From: DASSUW01 sp036257565
Lineage (GTDB): Bacteria > Actinomycetota > Thermoleophilia > Solirubrobacterales > Solirubrobacteraceae
Length of the DNA: 28,432 bases
Assembly: GCA_036257565.1 (NCBI GenBank)
Contig: DATAFH010000108.1
Location: 1 to 28,432, forward strand
Direction: 5' to 3'
Notes under the pieces: generated by a model
Database searches by the model: none
The model's input: only the letters and a program-made list of their open reading frames with translations
Told to the model about the DNA's origin: nothing
Position numbers and translations under genes: made by a program
Shown: in pieces, positions 15,422-23,590 of the stretch
How the letters are laid out: the number at the start of each line of letters is the position of its first letter
How positions within the stretch are numbered: position 1 is the first letter of the stretch

Positions 15422-15828
15422 GGGTCCTCGCGCTGGACTACGGGCACGCCCGCTGCGGCGTGGCCGTATCCGATCCGACGGGGACGCTCGCGACGCCGCT
15501 CGAGCCGGTCCTCGCCGCCGGGACACGCAGGGGGCTCCGGCGGGTGGCGCAGGTCGTCGACGAGCTGGGGGCGGAGCGCGTGGTCGTCGGCCTGCCGGTC
15601 TCCCTGTCTGGCGGCGACTCGCGCCAGACGCGCGAGACGCGCGAGTTCGCCGAGCGGCTACGCGGCGTGGTGGACGTGCCGGTGGAGCTCTACGACGAGC
15701 GCTTCACGACGTCGCTCGCGGCGCAGGCCGGGGGCGAGGCCGCCCTGGACTCGCGCGCGGCGGCCGTCCTCCTCGACGAATGGTTGAACGTGGGCCGTCG
15801 ATCTGCCGATAGAGGGGGCAAGGAGTGA
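15418..15828 (+). CDS. ruvX: RuvX/YqgF-family putative Holliday junction resolvase
   Basis: This 136-residue RNase H-fold nuclease is typical in length for the family. It is linked to Holliday junction processing and to pre-16S rRNA 5'-end maturation. Visible motifs are LALDYGHARCGVAVSD with the first catalytic Asp, VVVGLPVSLSGGD, the acidic YDERFTT, and DSRAAAVLLDEWL with the last catalytic Asp. The TTG start lies inside the alaS stop (TTGA) with no good ribosome binding site, so it probably depends on coupling to alaS translation. The open frame extends far upstream, but that part only shadows alaS. Confidence 0.93.
   Translation: MRVLALDYGHARCGVAVSDPTGTLATPLEPVLAAGTRRGLRRVAQVVDELGAERVVVGLPVSLSGGDSRQTRETREFAERLRGVVDVPVELYDERFTTSLAAQAGGEAALDSRAAAVLLDEWLNVGRRSADRGGKE
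15820..15825 (+). promoter_or_regulatory. Ribosome binding site AAGGAG for the giant coiled-coil gene
   Basis: AAGGAG overlaps the last codons of ruvX and lies 12 bases before the GTG at 15838. The spacing is slightly long, but the match is the strongest in the area. Confidence 0.6.
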
Positions 15829-15837
15829 CGACCCGCC

Positions 15838-18800
15838 GTGGATTCCCTCGCGACATCCAATACGCCCGTGCCCGAAGCGGCCGAGCCCACCGATCCGCTC
15901 GACGATCTCCTGCGGCAGATCGTCGGCGGCTACTTCGTGCTCACCGACGGCCAAGGGTCGGTCTCCAAGTGGTCCGAGCCGGCTGAGCTGCTCTTCGCCC
16001 GGCCGGCGAACGAGGTTCTCGGCCAGTCGTTCTTCGGCACCCTGATCCAGGGTCCGGTGCCGCCCGGCGGCGAGTCATGGCGCCGGTTCCTGGAGAGCGG
16101 GGAGGCGCCGCAGGCCCCCGGGCGCGTCGAGCTCACCGCCCTGCAGGCCGACGGCACGACGTTCCCGGTCGAGACCGTCTTCGTTCCCGTCAAGCTCGAC
16201 GAGGGCTTCGACTTCTCGCTCTTCCTGGAGGACCTCGGTTTCGAGCTGCCGATGAACCTCATGCTGCAGCGCATGCGGGCGCAGCACCCCGTCGTGGTGC
16301 GCGCGCTGCGCCAGGCGCTCGAGCCCGATACCCAGCCCTGGGAGGGCTGGCGCACGGCTGGCACGCTGGTCGTCTTCCGGCCGCTCGAGGCCACGCCGTG
16401 GGTGGAGGACGAGCTCGCGCGCCGCGAGGCGGCTCGCGCCGAGGCAGATGCCGAGGTCGAGGAGCGCCTGACCAGCATCGACCCAGGTATTCAAGGCAAC
16501 TCGATCGCCGAGCTCGACGACGCCGCCGCGGTGGTCGCCCGGCTGCTGTCGGCGATGGAGCGGATCGACGAGCTCGAGCGCGTGGCGCTTGGGCTCCCCG
16601 GCCAGCTCGAAGAGGCGCGCCAGAGCGCCGAGCGGCGCGCCGAGGCGGCCGAGCGCGAGGCGCAGGCCATGCGCGCCGAGGTCCAGCGCGCGCTGGCCGC
16701 GGCGGGCGGCGGCACGGACGATCGCGAACTGCTCGCGCGGCTCGAGCGGTTGGAGCGCGCGCGGCTGGACGCCGATCAGGCCACCCACGACCGCACCCGG
16801 GCCTTTGATGTCGCCGAGGCCGCCCGGGTCGAGCTGGCCGGCCGGCTCGACCGGCTGGAGCGCCAGCGGGCGGAGTCGTCCGCCGCGGCCGACGCCCGGC
16901 TCGCCACCGCCGTCGCCGAGGCCCAGCGCCGGGCCGAGGAGGCGGTCGCCGAGGCCACCCGCCGCGCCGACGAGGCTCGCGCGGTCGTCGAGGCGCGCAT
17001 CGCCGAGGCCGAGCGCGGTCGTGCGGCCGCCGGCGACGTCGAGGTGGCCGACCTCGTCGTGCAGCTCGAGCAGGTCCGCGCCGAGCAGGAGGAGACCGCG
17101 CAGGCCGCCCGCGCGGAGCTGGCCGAGACGCTCGAGCGGCTCGAGCGCGAGCGCACGCGCGAAGCGGAGGCGTCCCGCGCCGAGCTCGCCGCCGCGCTGC
17201 AGCGGGTCGAGCACGTCCAGCGCGAGGCCGACGCGCTGCGCGAGCAACTTGCCGCGGTCACCGTCGAGCGCCACGAGGCCGACGGTGACCGGCGCCGGAT
17301 CGAGGATCTGGCGCGCGACAGCGAGGCGTCCCGCGTCCGGATCGAGTCGCTCCGCGAGGAGCTCGTCCCGCTGCGCGAGGGCGCGGCGCAGCTCGCCGCC
17401 CTCAGGGAAGAGATCGCCGCCCTGCGCGACACCGCCGGGGAGGTCGACGCCCTGCGCGCCGACATCGCCGCCCTGGGCGACGTCGACGGCCTGCGCGGCG
17501 AGATCGACGCGTTGCGCGAGGCGTCCGGCGAGGTCGACGGCCTCCGGCGCGAGATCGCGGCCCTACGCGAGGGCTCGGCGGAATCCGATGACCTCCGCAG
17601 CGAGGTCGCGGCGCTCCGCGAGGCGGCGCGCAACGTAGACGCGCTGAGCGCCGACATCGCGGCGCTGCGCGACGGTTCGGCCGAGGTCGAGGCCCTCCGG
17701 GACGAGCTCGCCGCGCTCCGGGACGCGTCCCGGAGCGTCGACGTCCTCGGCGCCGAGATCGCCATGCTGCGCGAGGGTTCGGCCGGGTTCGAGGCCCTCC
17801 GCGGCGAGGTCGCCGCCTTCCGCGAAGCGTTCGGCGGCGTCGACGCCGTCGACACGAAGCTCGCCGCGCTCGGCGCGCAGATCGCGGCGCTGCGTGAGGG
17901 GTCGCGCGAGGTGGAGGGTCTGCGGGACGAGGTTGCTGCGCTGCGTGAGGGGTCGCGCGGGGTCGAGGGTCTGCGCGGCGAGGTTGCTGCGCTGCGTGAG
18001 GGGTCGCGCGAGGTCGAGGGTCTGCGCGGCGAGGTTGCCGCGCTGCGTGAGGATTCTGGCGCGGTCGAAGGGCTGCGGCTCGAGCTCGACGCGGTGCGCG
18101 AGCGGCTCGCGGGGCTGCAGCCGGGCGCCGCGCCCGCGGAGATCGACGAGCTGCGTGCCGAGGTCGAGCGGCTCAAGGCCGCAGCGGCGGAGTTCCGTCG
18201 CGACGCCGGTCAGCTCGACGCCATGCGCGCCGAGCTCGCGGACCTGCGCGAGCAGCTCCGCACGGCGCCGCCCGAGCTGGACGACCTGCGCGCGCAGGTC
18301 GAGCGCCTACAGCACATCGCGCAGGCGACGTCGAGCTCGGCCGATCTCGAGGCACTGCGCGCCGAGGTCAGCGCGCTCCGCGACGACGTCGCCGCGAACG
18401 GCGCGGTCGAGACGCTCCAGAGCGACGTCGCCGCGCTGCGCCAGGGCGCGGGACGCGTCGAGGCGCTGAACGCCGAGCTCGCCGAGCTGCGCGACGGCAC
18501 GGCGCGCGACGTGGCGGACCTGCGGGAGGGCGCCGCTACGCGGCAGGCCCTCGATGCGCTGCGCGGGCAGCACGCCGAGGCGGTCGGCCGGCTCGAGGAC
18601 CTGCGCCGCCAGCAGGAGCAGGTGCGCACGTGGCTCGACGAGGCGCGTCGCGAGCGCGACGAGTTCCGCGCCGCAGGCGAGCGCACGGTCGCCCAGGTCG
18701 AGGAGCTGCGGCGCTCGCTCGAGGAGCGCGACGACGATCACACGACCTCCGCCGCCAACGCGGTCGAGCGCGACGTCGTGGACGCGATGGGCAGCGAGCT

Positions 18801-21573
18801 GGACGCCCTGCGCGGCGCCGAGGCGGCCCTGCGGATGCGCGTCGCCGAGCTGGCCGCCTCGAGCGACGCCACGGGCCGCCGCATCGACGAGCTGGCCGAC
18901 GCCGAGCGCGCCGTCACCGCTCGTGTCGAAGAGCTCGCGGGTGAGGCGCAGGGCGCTGCGCGGCGCCTCGAAGAGCTGTCCGCGCACGCCGACGCGGTCG
19001 CCGGCCGCGTCGAGCAGGTCCGTGAGGACGCCCACAGCCGGATCGACGACGTCGGAGCCGCGGCTGACGCCGTGGCGAACCGCGTCGAGGACCTCGCTTC
19101 CGCGAACGACGCGGTCACGCGGCGGGTCGACGAAGCCGCCACGGCCAGCGACGCCGCCATGCGGCGGGTGGAAGAGGTCGCGGCCTCGGGTGACGAGGTC
19201 GGTCGCCGCGTGGACGGGCTTGCCGCATCGGGGGATGCCGTTGCGCGTCGGCTGGACGAGGTCGACGCCGCCGCGCAGCGCGTGGACGAGATCGCCGCGG
19301 CCAGCGACGCGGCGGTGCGCCGCGTCGACGAGCTCGCCGCGTCCGGGAACGCGGTCGCGCGCCGCGTCGACGAGGTGTCGGCGGCATCCGAAGAGGTTGC
19401 GCGCCGGGTCGAGGGCGTCGCCGAGGCCGGCGACGAGGTTGCGAGGCGGGTCGACGAGGTGTCGGCGGTCACCGAAGAGGTCGCGCGCCGCGTCGAGGGC
19501 GTGGCCGACGCCGGCGACGCCGTGGCTCGGCGGGTCGATGACGTTGCCGCGGCGAGTGACGCCGCGGTGCGGCGGGTCGATGAGGTCGCCGAGGCCGGCG
19601 ACGAGGTTGCGAGGCGGGTCGACGAGGTGTCGGCGGTCACCGAAGGGGTCGCGCGCCGGGTCGAGGGCGTCGCCGAGGCCGGCGATGAGGTGGCTCGCCG
19701 ACTCGACGAGGTCGCTGCGACGAGTGACGCTGCGGTGCGGCGGGTCGATGAGGTTGCCGCGGCGAGTGACGCCGCGGTGCGGCGGGTCGACGAGGTTGCC
19801 GCGGCGAGCGGCGAGGCGGTGCGGCGCGTCGACGAGGTGTCGGCGGCCACCGACCAGGTCGCGCGCCGGATCGAGGGCGTCGCCGAGGCCGGCGATGCGG
19901 TGGCTCGGCGGGTCGACGAGGTGTCGGCGGCGACCGAGGAGGTCGCGCGCCGGGTGGAGGGCGTCGCCGAGGCCAGCGACGAGGTGCTTCGGCGGGTCGA
20001 CGAGGGCCACGCCGCCACGCGCCGCCTCGACGAGGAAGTCGCGGCGGCGCGCGCGGATGCGGCCCGGGCCGCCGGTGCGGCTGACCGCGTCGACGAGCTG
20101 GCCGGGCGCTTCGACGACGTCGCGGCCGCCGCCGGGCGCGCGGAGGCGAAGACGGGCGGCTTCGAGGCGCGGATCGCCGAGTCGGCCGCGGACATCGCGA
20201 CGCTGCAGGAGCGGGTGGGGGAGGTCGACCGTGGCGCGGGCGCCGTGCTCGCCGACGTCCGCGCGCTCAAGGAGCGGCTGGACGAGCTCGACGAGCTTCG
20301 CAACGCGGTCGCCCGCCTCACCGGCGAGGCCGAGATCGCGCGCGCCCAGTCCGAGCGCGCGAGCCAGGAGGCGCTCGGCGCCCGCGAGCAGGCCGCTGCC
20401 GCCAACGAGGCCGCCACGGCGGCCCGCCAGGACGCCGGCCGCGCCCGTGAGGACGTCGCCGCCGCCCGCCGCGACCTCCAGTCGACGGGCGACAAGGTCA
20501 CCGCCCTCGGCACCGAGGTCGAGCGCGCCACCGAGGCCGCCACCGCTGCGACAACGACCGCCGACGAGGCCTGCGCAGGCATCGACGCCGCGGTCACGGC
20601 CGGCGAGCGCAACGCCGAGCGCCTCTCGGAGCTCGACAGCAAGACGCAGGCCCTGCGCACCGAGATGACCGCCGGGCGCGAGCGCCTCGACGCCATCGGG
20701 ACGCGCATCGAGCGACTCGGCAAGGAGGCCGTCGAGTCCGGCCAGGCGCAGGCCGCCGCGCTCGAGACCCAGCGCACCGAGCTGCGCAACGAGATGGCGG
20801 CCGTCCGCCGCATCGCCGAGGAGGCGCGGGACGGGCTCGAGTCGATCCGGGTGGACATCGGGACGGTGCGCGACGACTCGAGGGCCGTCCGCGACGACGC
20901 CGCGGCCGCCCGGTCGGCGGCCGAGGCCGGCGAGCGCCGCGTCGAGGCGATGCAGGCCGAGCTCACCTACGCGCTGAAGACGCTCGAGGATGTCAAGGCC
21001 GGTCTCACCTCCGCCGGACAGGCGGCGGTCATGGCCCGCCGCGAGGCCGAGCAGGCCAAGCGCGCCGCGGCCCAGACGAGCTCCGACAGCGGCTCGGGCG
21101 TGCACGAGGTCCTCTCCCAGCTCCTCGCCGCCGCGCGCGGCGACGCCGCGCCGCAGGAGGCCGCCAAGCTGCGCCGCCCGCAGACGCCGGCGCAGGACCT
21201 CCGGCGCAAGAGCGAGGTCACCCCGCGCCAGCCGCGGCACGGCTTCGACGACGCCACGCAGCCGCTCGCGATCCTCGGCCTCGACGGCCGATTCCGCGAG
21301 CTCAATCCCCCGTTTGCAAGACTGGTGGGCTACCAAGAGCACGCGTTCGGGAAGGCCGCGTGGCCCTCGCCGCACGACCGTGCCGCGTACCAGCAGCAGC
21401 AGGAGCAGCTGCGGCAGCTTGCCACGGGGGAGATCGAGTCGGTGTCGGTTCAGAGCACGTACATGCACGGCCAGGGCCTGATGGTCCCGGTCGTCGGCAC
21501 CCTCAAGGCCGTTCCCGGAGAGGACGGGCGGCCCCTCCACCTGCTGCTGGAGGCCGAGGATCGCCACGCCTGA
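15838..21573 (+). CDS. Giant PAS-coiled coil-PAS protein (1911 residues)
   Basis: The N-terminal PAS-like domain (about residues 25-135, IVGGYFVLTDGQGSVSKWSE) is followed by about 1,560 residues of Ala/Glu/Arg/Val/Asp-rich predicted coiled coil (about 190-1750). A Pro-rich linker (about 1750-1805) and a second PAS domain (about 1805-1911, PLAILGLDGRFRELNPPF) close the protein. The coil contains a 17-residue repeat block (511-751) and a 14-residue block (1003-1397). There is no signal peptide or membrane segment, and I find only one cysteine. No kinase, cyclase or HAMP domain is present. It starts 9 bases after ruvX, and its stop overlaps the mltG ATG. The layout suggests a long cytoplasmic scaffold with sensory ends, comparable in style to Scy/FilP or other polar coiled-coil proteins. 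Function is not established. Confidence 0.9.
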   Translation: MDSLATSNTPVPEAAEPTDPLDDLLRQIVGGYFVLTDGQGSVSKWSEPAELLFARPANEVLGQSFFGTLIQGPVPPGGESWRRFLESGEAPQAPGRVELTALQADGTTFPVETVFVPVKLDEGFDFSLFLEDLGFELPMNLMLQRMRAQHPVVVRALRQALEPDTQPWEGWRTAGTLVVFRPLEATPWVEDELARREAARAEADAEVEERLTSIDPGIQGNSIAELDDAAAVVARLLSAMERIDELERVALGLPGQLEEARQSAERRAEAAEREAQAMRAEVQRALAAAGGGTDDRELLARLERLERARLDADQATHDRTRAFDVAEAARVELAGRLDRLERQRAESSAAADARLATAVAEAQRRAEEAVAEATRRADEARAVVEARIAEAERGRAAAGDVEVADLVVQLEQVRAEQEETAQAARAELAETLERLERERTREAEASRAELAAALQRVEHVQREADALREQLAAVTVERHEADGDRRRIEDLARDSEASRVRIESLREELVPLREGAAQLAALREEIAALRDTAGEVDALRADIAALGDVDGLRGEIDALREASGEVDGLRREIAALREGSAESDDLRSEVAALREAARNVDALSADIAALRDGSAEVEALRDELAALRDASRSVDVLGAEIAMLREGSAGFEALRGEVAAFREAFGGVDAVDTKLAALGAQIAALREGSREVEGLRDEVAALREGSRGVEGLRGEVAALREGSREVEGLRGEVAALREDSGAVEGLRLELDAVRERLAGLQPGAAPAEIDELRAEVERLKAAAAEFRRDAGQLDAMRAELADLREQLRTAPPELDDLRAQVERLQHIAQATSSSADLEALRAEVSALRDDVAANGAVETLQSDVAALRQGAGRVEALNAELAELRDGTARDVADLREGAATRQALDALRGQHAEAVGRLEDLRRQQEQVRTWLDEARRERDEFRAAGERTVAQVEELRRSLEERDDDHTTSAANAVERDVVDAMGSELDALRGAEAALRMRVAELAASSDATGRRIDELADAERAVTARVEELAGEAQGAARRLEELSAHADAVAGRVEQVREDAHSRIDDVGAAADAVANRVEDLASANDAVTRRVDEAATASDAAMRRVEEVAASGDEVGRRVDGLAASGDAVARRLDEVDAAAQRVDEIAAASDAAVRRVDELAASGNAVARRVDEVSAASEEVARRVEGVAEAGDEVARRVDEVSAVTEEVARRVEGVADAGDAVARRVDDVAAASDAAVRRVDEVAEAGDEVARRVDEVSAVTEGVARRVEGVAEAGDEVARRLDEVAATSDAAVRRVDEVAAASDAAVRRVDEVAAASGEAVRRVDEVSAATDQVARRIEGVAEAGDAVARRVDEVSAATEEVARRVEGVAEASDEVLRRVDEGHAATRRLDEEVAAARADAARAAGAADRVDELAGRFDDVAAAAGRAEAKTGGFEARIAESAADIATLQERVGEVDRGAGAVLADVRALKERLDELDELRNAVARLTGEAEIARAQSERASQEALGAREQAAAANEAATAARQDAGRAREDVAAARRDLQSTGDKVTALGTEVERATEAATAATTTADEACAGIDAAVTAGERNAERLSELDSKTQALRTEMTAGRERLDAIGTRIERLGKEAVESGQAQAAALETQRTELRNEMAAVRRIAEEARDGLESIRVDIGTVRDDSRAVRDDAAAARSAAEAGERRVEAMQAELTYALKTLEDVKAGLTSAGQAAVMARREAEQAKRAAAQTSSDSGSGVHEVLSQLLAAARGDAAPQEAAKLRRPQTPAQDLRRKSEVTPRQPRHGFDDATQPLAILGLDGRFRELNPPFARLVGYQEHAFGKAAWPSPHDRAAYQQQQEQLRQLATGEIESVSVQSTYMHGQGLMVPVVGTLKAVPGEDGRPLHLLLEAEDRHA
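17368..18090 (+). repeat. 17-residue (51-bp) repeat array in the giant gene
   Basis: Thirteen 17-residue units plus one of 13 and one of 7 residues can be laid end to end (residues 511-751). The best unit is ALREGSREVEGLRGEVA. Hydrophobic residues are fixed at unit positions 2, 9, 12 and 16. Units 10-12 are nearly identical in DNA (see 17890-18042), while the others have drifted. Confidence 0.85.
17890..18042 (+). repeat. Three near-identical 51-bp tandem repeats
   Basis: Copies at 17890-17940, 17941-17991 and 17992-18042 differ at only a few bases. They share codon choices (CGT, GGG) unlike the older units around them. This points to recent in-frame duplication. Confidence 0.9.
18844..20028 (+). 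repeat. 14-residue (42-bp) repeat array, 29 units
   Basis: Residues 1003-1397 divide into 29 units: 26 of 14 residues, one of 11 and two of 10. The typical unit is DEVAAASDAAVRRV or EGVAEAGDEVARRV, two regular heptads with hydrophobic residues at 3-4 spacing. Alternating DEVSAVTEEVARRV/EGVAEAGDEVARRV units form a 28-residue super-repeat. The DNA at 19417-19500 reappears almost unchanged 168 bases later, exactly four units. Confidence 0.9.
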
Positions 21574-22796
21574 TGGCGTCCGGCCCCGAACAGCGGACGC
21601 CGGAGGAGCGGGAGCGGGCCGCCGCCGAACGGGCTGCCCGCCGGTCGGGTACCTACGATGACGCGGTGACCGCCGTCGACGATCGCCCGGTGCCTCCGCG
21701 CCGCGTCCCGCCGCCTCGCCGCCCGCCACGACGCCCCGCGCCGCGCCGCTCCCGTCCTGGCGGCGGCTACTGGGGCCGCCGGCTGCTCGCCATTCTCGCG
21801 CTGATCGCCATCCCGGCGGCGCTCTACCTCATCAACGCGACCTTCCAGCCGTTCCACGGCGGAGGGACGGGGAGCGTGCGGGTCAAGGTGCCCGAGGGTG
21901 CGGACACGGGCGCCATCGGCGACCTGCTCGCCGCCGAGGGCGCCGTCGCCAGCGGCACGTTCTTCGAGCTCAACGCCACGCTGACCGGCCGCCGCGGCGG
22001 CCTGCGCCCCGGCGACTATACGCTGCGCGAGGACATGAGCTATGGCGACGCCATCGACGCGCTCACCAAGGGGCCGAAGGTTCGGGTCGTCCCCACGGTG
22101 AACGTCACCGTCCCCGAGGGGCCGTCGATCCGCGAGACGGCGCCGATCGTCGACAAGGGCCCGCTCAAGGGCAGCTACCAGAAGGCGGCCTCCGAGGCGC
22201 GCGTCGTGCGCCGCGTGCGGCGGCTCGGCGCCCCCCGCGGGACACGCACCGCCGAAGGCTTCCTCTTCCCGGCCACCTACACGCTCGTCGACGGCAGCCC
22301 GGCGCGCGACCTCGTCAGCAAGCAGCTCGCCGCCTTCAAGGGGAACTTTGCGAAGGTCGACATGTCGTACGCGCGCAGCAAGAACCTCTCGCGCTACGAC
22401 GTGCTGATCATCGCGTCGCTCGTCGAGCGCGAGGCGCAGCTCGCGCGCGAGCGCCCGCTGATCGCGTCGGTGATCTACAACCGCCTGCGCGACGGCACGC
22501 CGCTCGGGATCGACGCCACGATCCGCTACGAGATCCAGAACTGGTCGCGCCCGCTGCGCGTGTCCGAGCTGGAGACCGACACGCCCTATAACTCGCGCCT
22601 GCGGCGCGGGCTCCCGCCGACGCCGATCGGCAATCCGGGCCTCGCGTCGCTCAAGGCGGCGGCGAAGCCGGCGCGCACGGACTACATCTTCTTCGTCCGC
22701 AAGCCCGGGGACTCGGGCGAGCACGCGTTCTCGGAGACCAACGCGGAGTTCGAGCGCGACGTGGCGCGCTATCAGGCGTCGCGCGGCGGTCCTTGA
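21573..22796 (+). CDS. mltG: Endolytic murein transglycosylase MltG
   Basis: This 407-residue membrane-anchored enzyme cleaves nascent glycan strands and so limits their length. The cytoplasmic N-terminus (about 70 residues) is charged and Pro/Arg-rich. A single membrane helix follows (about 70-90, LLAILALIAIPAALYLI), then a LysM-like domain (VKVPEGADTGAIGDLLAAEG) and the YceG domain. The catalytic glutamate is E285 in ASLVEREAQ, matching E218 of E. coli MltG. The family segment TPYNSRLRRGLPPTPIGNPG is intact. The ATG overlaps the stop of the giant PAS-coil gene by one base; an upstream extension of the frame only shadows that gene. Confidence 0.95.
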   Translation: MASGPEQRTPEERERAAAERAARRSGTYDDAVTAVDDRPVPPRRVPPPRRPPRRPAPRRSRPGGGYWGRRLLAILALIAIPAALYLINATFQPFHGGGTGSVRVKVPEGADTGAIGDLLAAEGAVASGTFFELNATLTGRRGGLRPGDYTLREDMSYGDAIDALTKGPKVRVVPTVNVTVPEGPSIRETAPIVDKGPLKGSYQKAASEARVVRRVRRLGAPRGTRTAEGFLFPATYTLVDGSPARDLVSKQLAAFKGNFAKVDMSYARSKNLSRYDVLIIASLVEREAQLARERPLIASVIYNRLRDGTPLGIDATIRYEIQNWSRPLRVSELETDTPYNSRLRRGLPPTPIGNPGLASLKAAAKPARTDYIFFVRKPGDSGEHAFSETNAEFERDVARYQASRGGP

Positions 22797-23590
22797 TCTA
22801 TCTCGGCGTCTGCGGCTGGCCGGTCACGCACTCGCGCTCGCCCCAGATGCAGAACGCGGCGCTGGCCGCGGCCGGGTTGCACGATTGGCGCTACCTGCGG
22901 CTCCCGCTGCCGCCCGAGCTGTTCACGGAGACGGTGCGGGCCCTGCCCGCGGCAGGCTTCCGCGGCGTCAACGTGACGATCCCGCACAAGGAGGTCGCGC
23001 TCGCCCTGGCCGACCACGCGTCGCCTTCCGCCCAGGCCATCGGCGCGGCTAACACACTGACCTTCGAGCACGGCGCGATCCACGCCGACAACACCGACGC
23101 GCCCGGACTGCTGGCCGCACTGGGCCAGGATCCCGCGGGCCGCTCGGTCCTGGTGCTGGGGGCCGGCGGAGCCGGCCGCGCGGCCGCCTGGGCGCTGCGC
23201 GGGGCCGGCGCGCAGGTCACCGTCTGGAACCGCACGCCCGAGCGCGCGCGGGCGCTCGCGGCCGACCTGGGCGTGCGTGCGACGGAGGCCCCGGAGGCCG
23301 CCGAGATCGTCGTCAACTGCACCTCAGTGGGGCTCCAGGACCCGGGGGCGACGTTCAAGGCCCTCCCGCTGACGGCCGATGAACTACGTGCCGGGAGCCT
23401 GATTGTCGACATGGTCTACCGGGACGGCGGCACTCGCCTCCTCGAAGCGGCAAGAACACGGGGGGCGCGCGTGGTCGACGGCCTGGAGATCCTGGTTGCG
23501 CAGGGCGCTGCGTCGTTTGAGCGCTGGACCGGCCTGGAGGCTCCCCGCAAGGCGATGAGGGAGGCCGCCAAGACCATCGCCAACCCATGA
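22793..23590 (+). CDS. aroE: Shikimate dehydrogenase (NADP-type)
   Basis: This 265-residue enzyme reduces 3-dehydroshikimate to shikimate in aromatic amino acid synthesis. The substrate domain has GWPVTHSRSPQMQNAAL and NVTIPHKE with catalytic K66, followed by GAANTL and NTDA with the paired Asp. The nucleotide domain has the glycine-rich LGAGGAGRAAAWAL and the NRTPERA motif typical of NADP binding. The C-terminal helix DGLEILVAQGAASFERWTG is conserved. The TTG start lies in the mltG stop (TTGA), and the aroE stop overlaps the pilB ATG (ATGA). Both are signs of one polycistronic message. Confidence 0.96.
   Translation: MIYLGVCGWPVTHSRSPQMQNAALAAAGLHDWRYLRLPLPPELFTETVRALPAAGFRGVNVTIPHKEVALALADHASPSAQAIGAANTLTFEHGAIHADNTDAPGLLAALGQDPAGRSVLVLGAGGAGRAAAWALRGAGAQVTVWNRTPERARALAADLGVRATEAPEAAEIVVNCTSVGLQDPGATFKALPLTADELRAGSLIVDMVYRDGGTRLLEAARTRGARVVDGLEILVAQGAASFERWTGLEAPRKAMREAAKTIANP

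Noticed and set aside
17368..20028. Possible CRISPR array, suggested by regular repeats
   Set aside because: Repeats are contiguous, in frame, multiples of 3 and without unique spacers. They encode coiled-coil units.
18307..21729. 1140-residue open frame on the minus strand, and a 742-residue one at 18738-20966
   Set aside because: Both lie antisense to the giant coil gene. The repetitive high-GC coding sequence keeps other frames open. Their translations are low-complexity with no domain, and the plus frame has PAS domains and a clear operon position.
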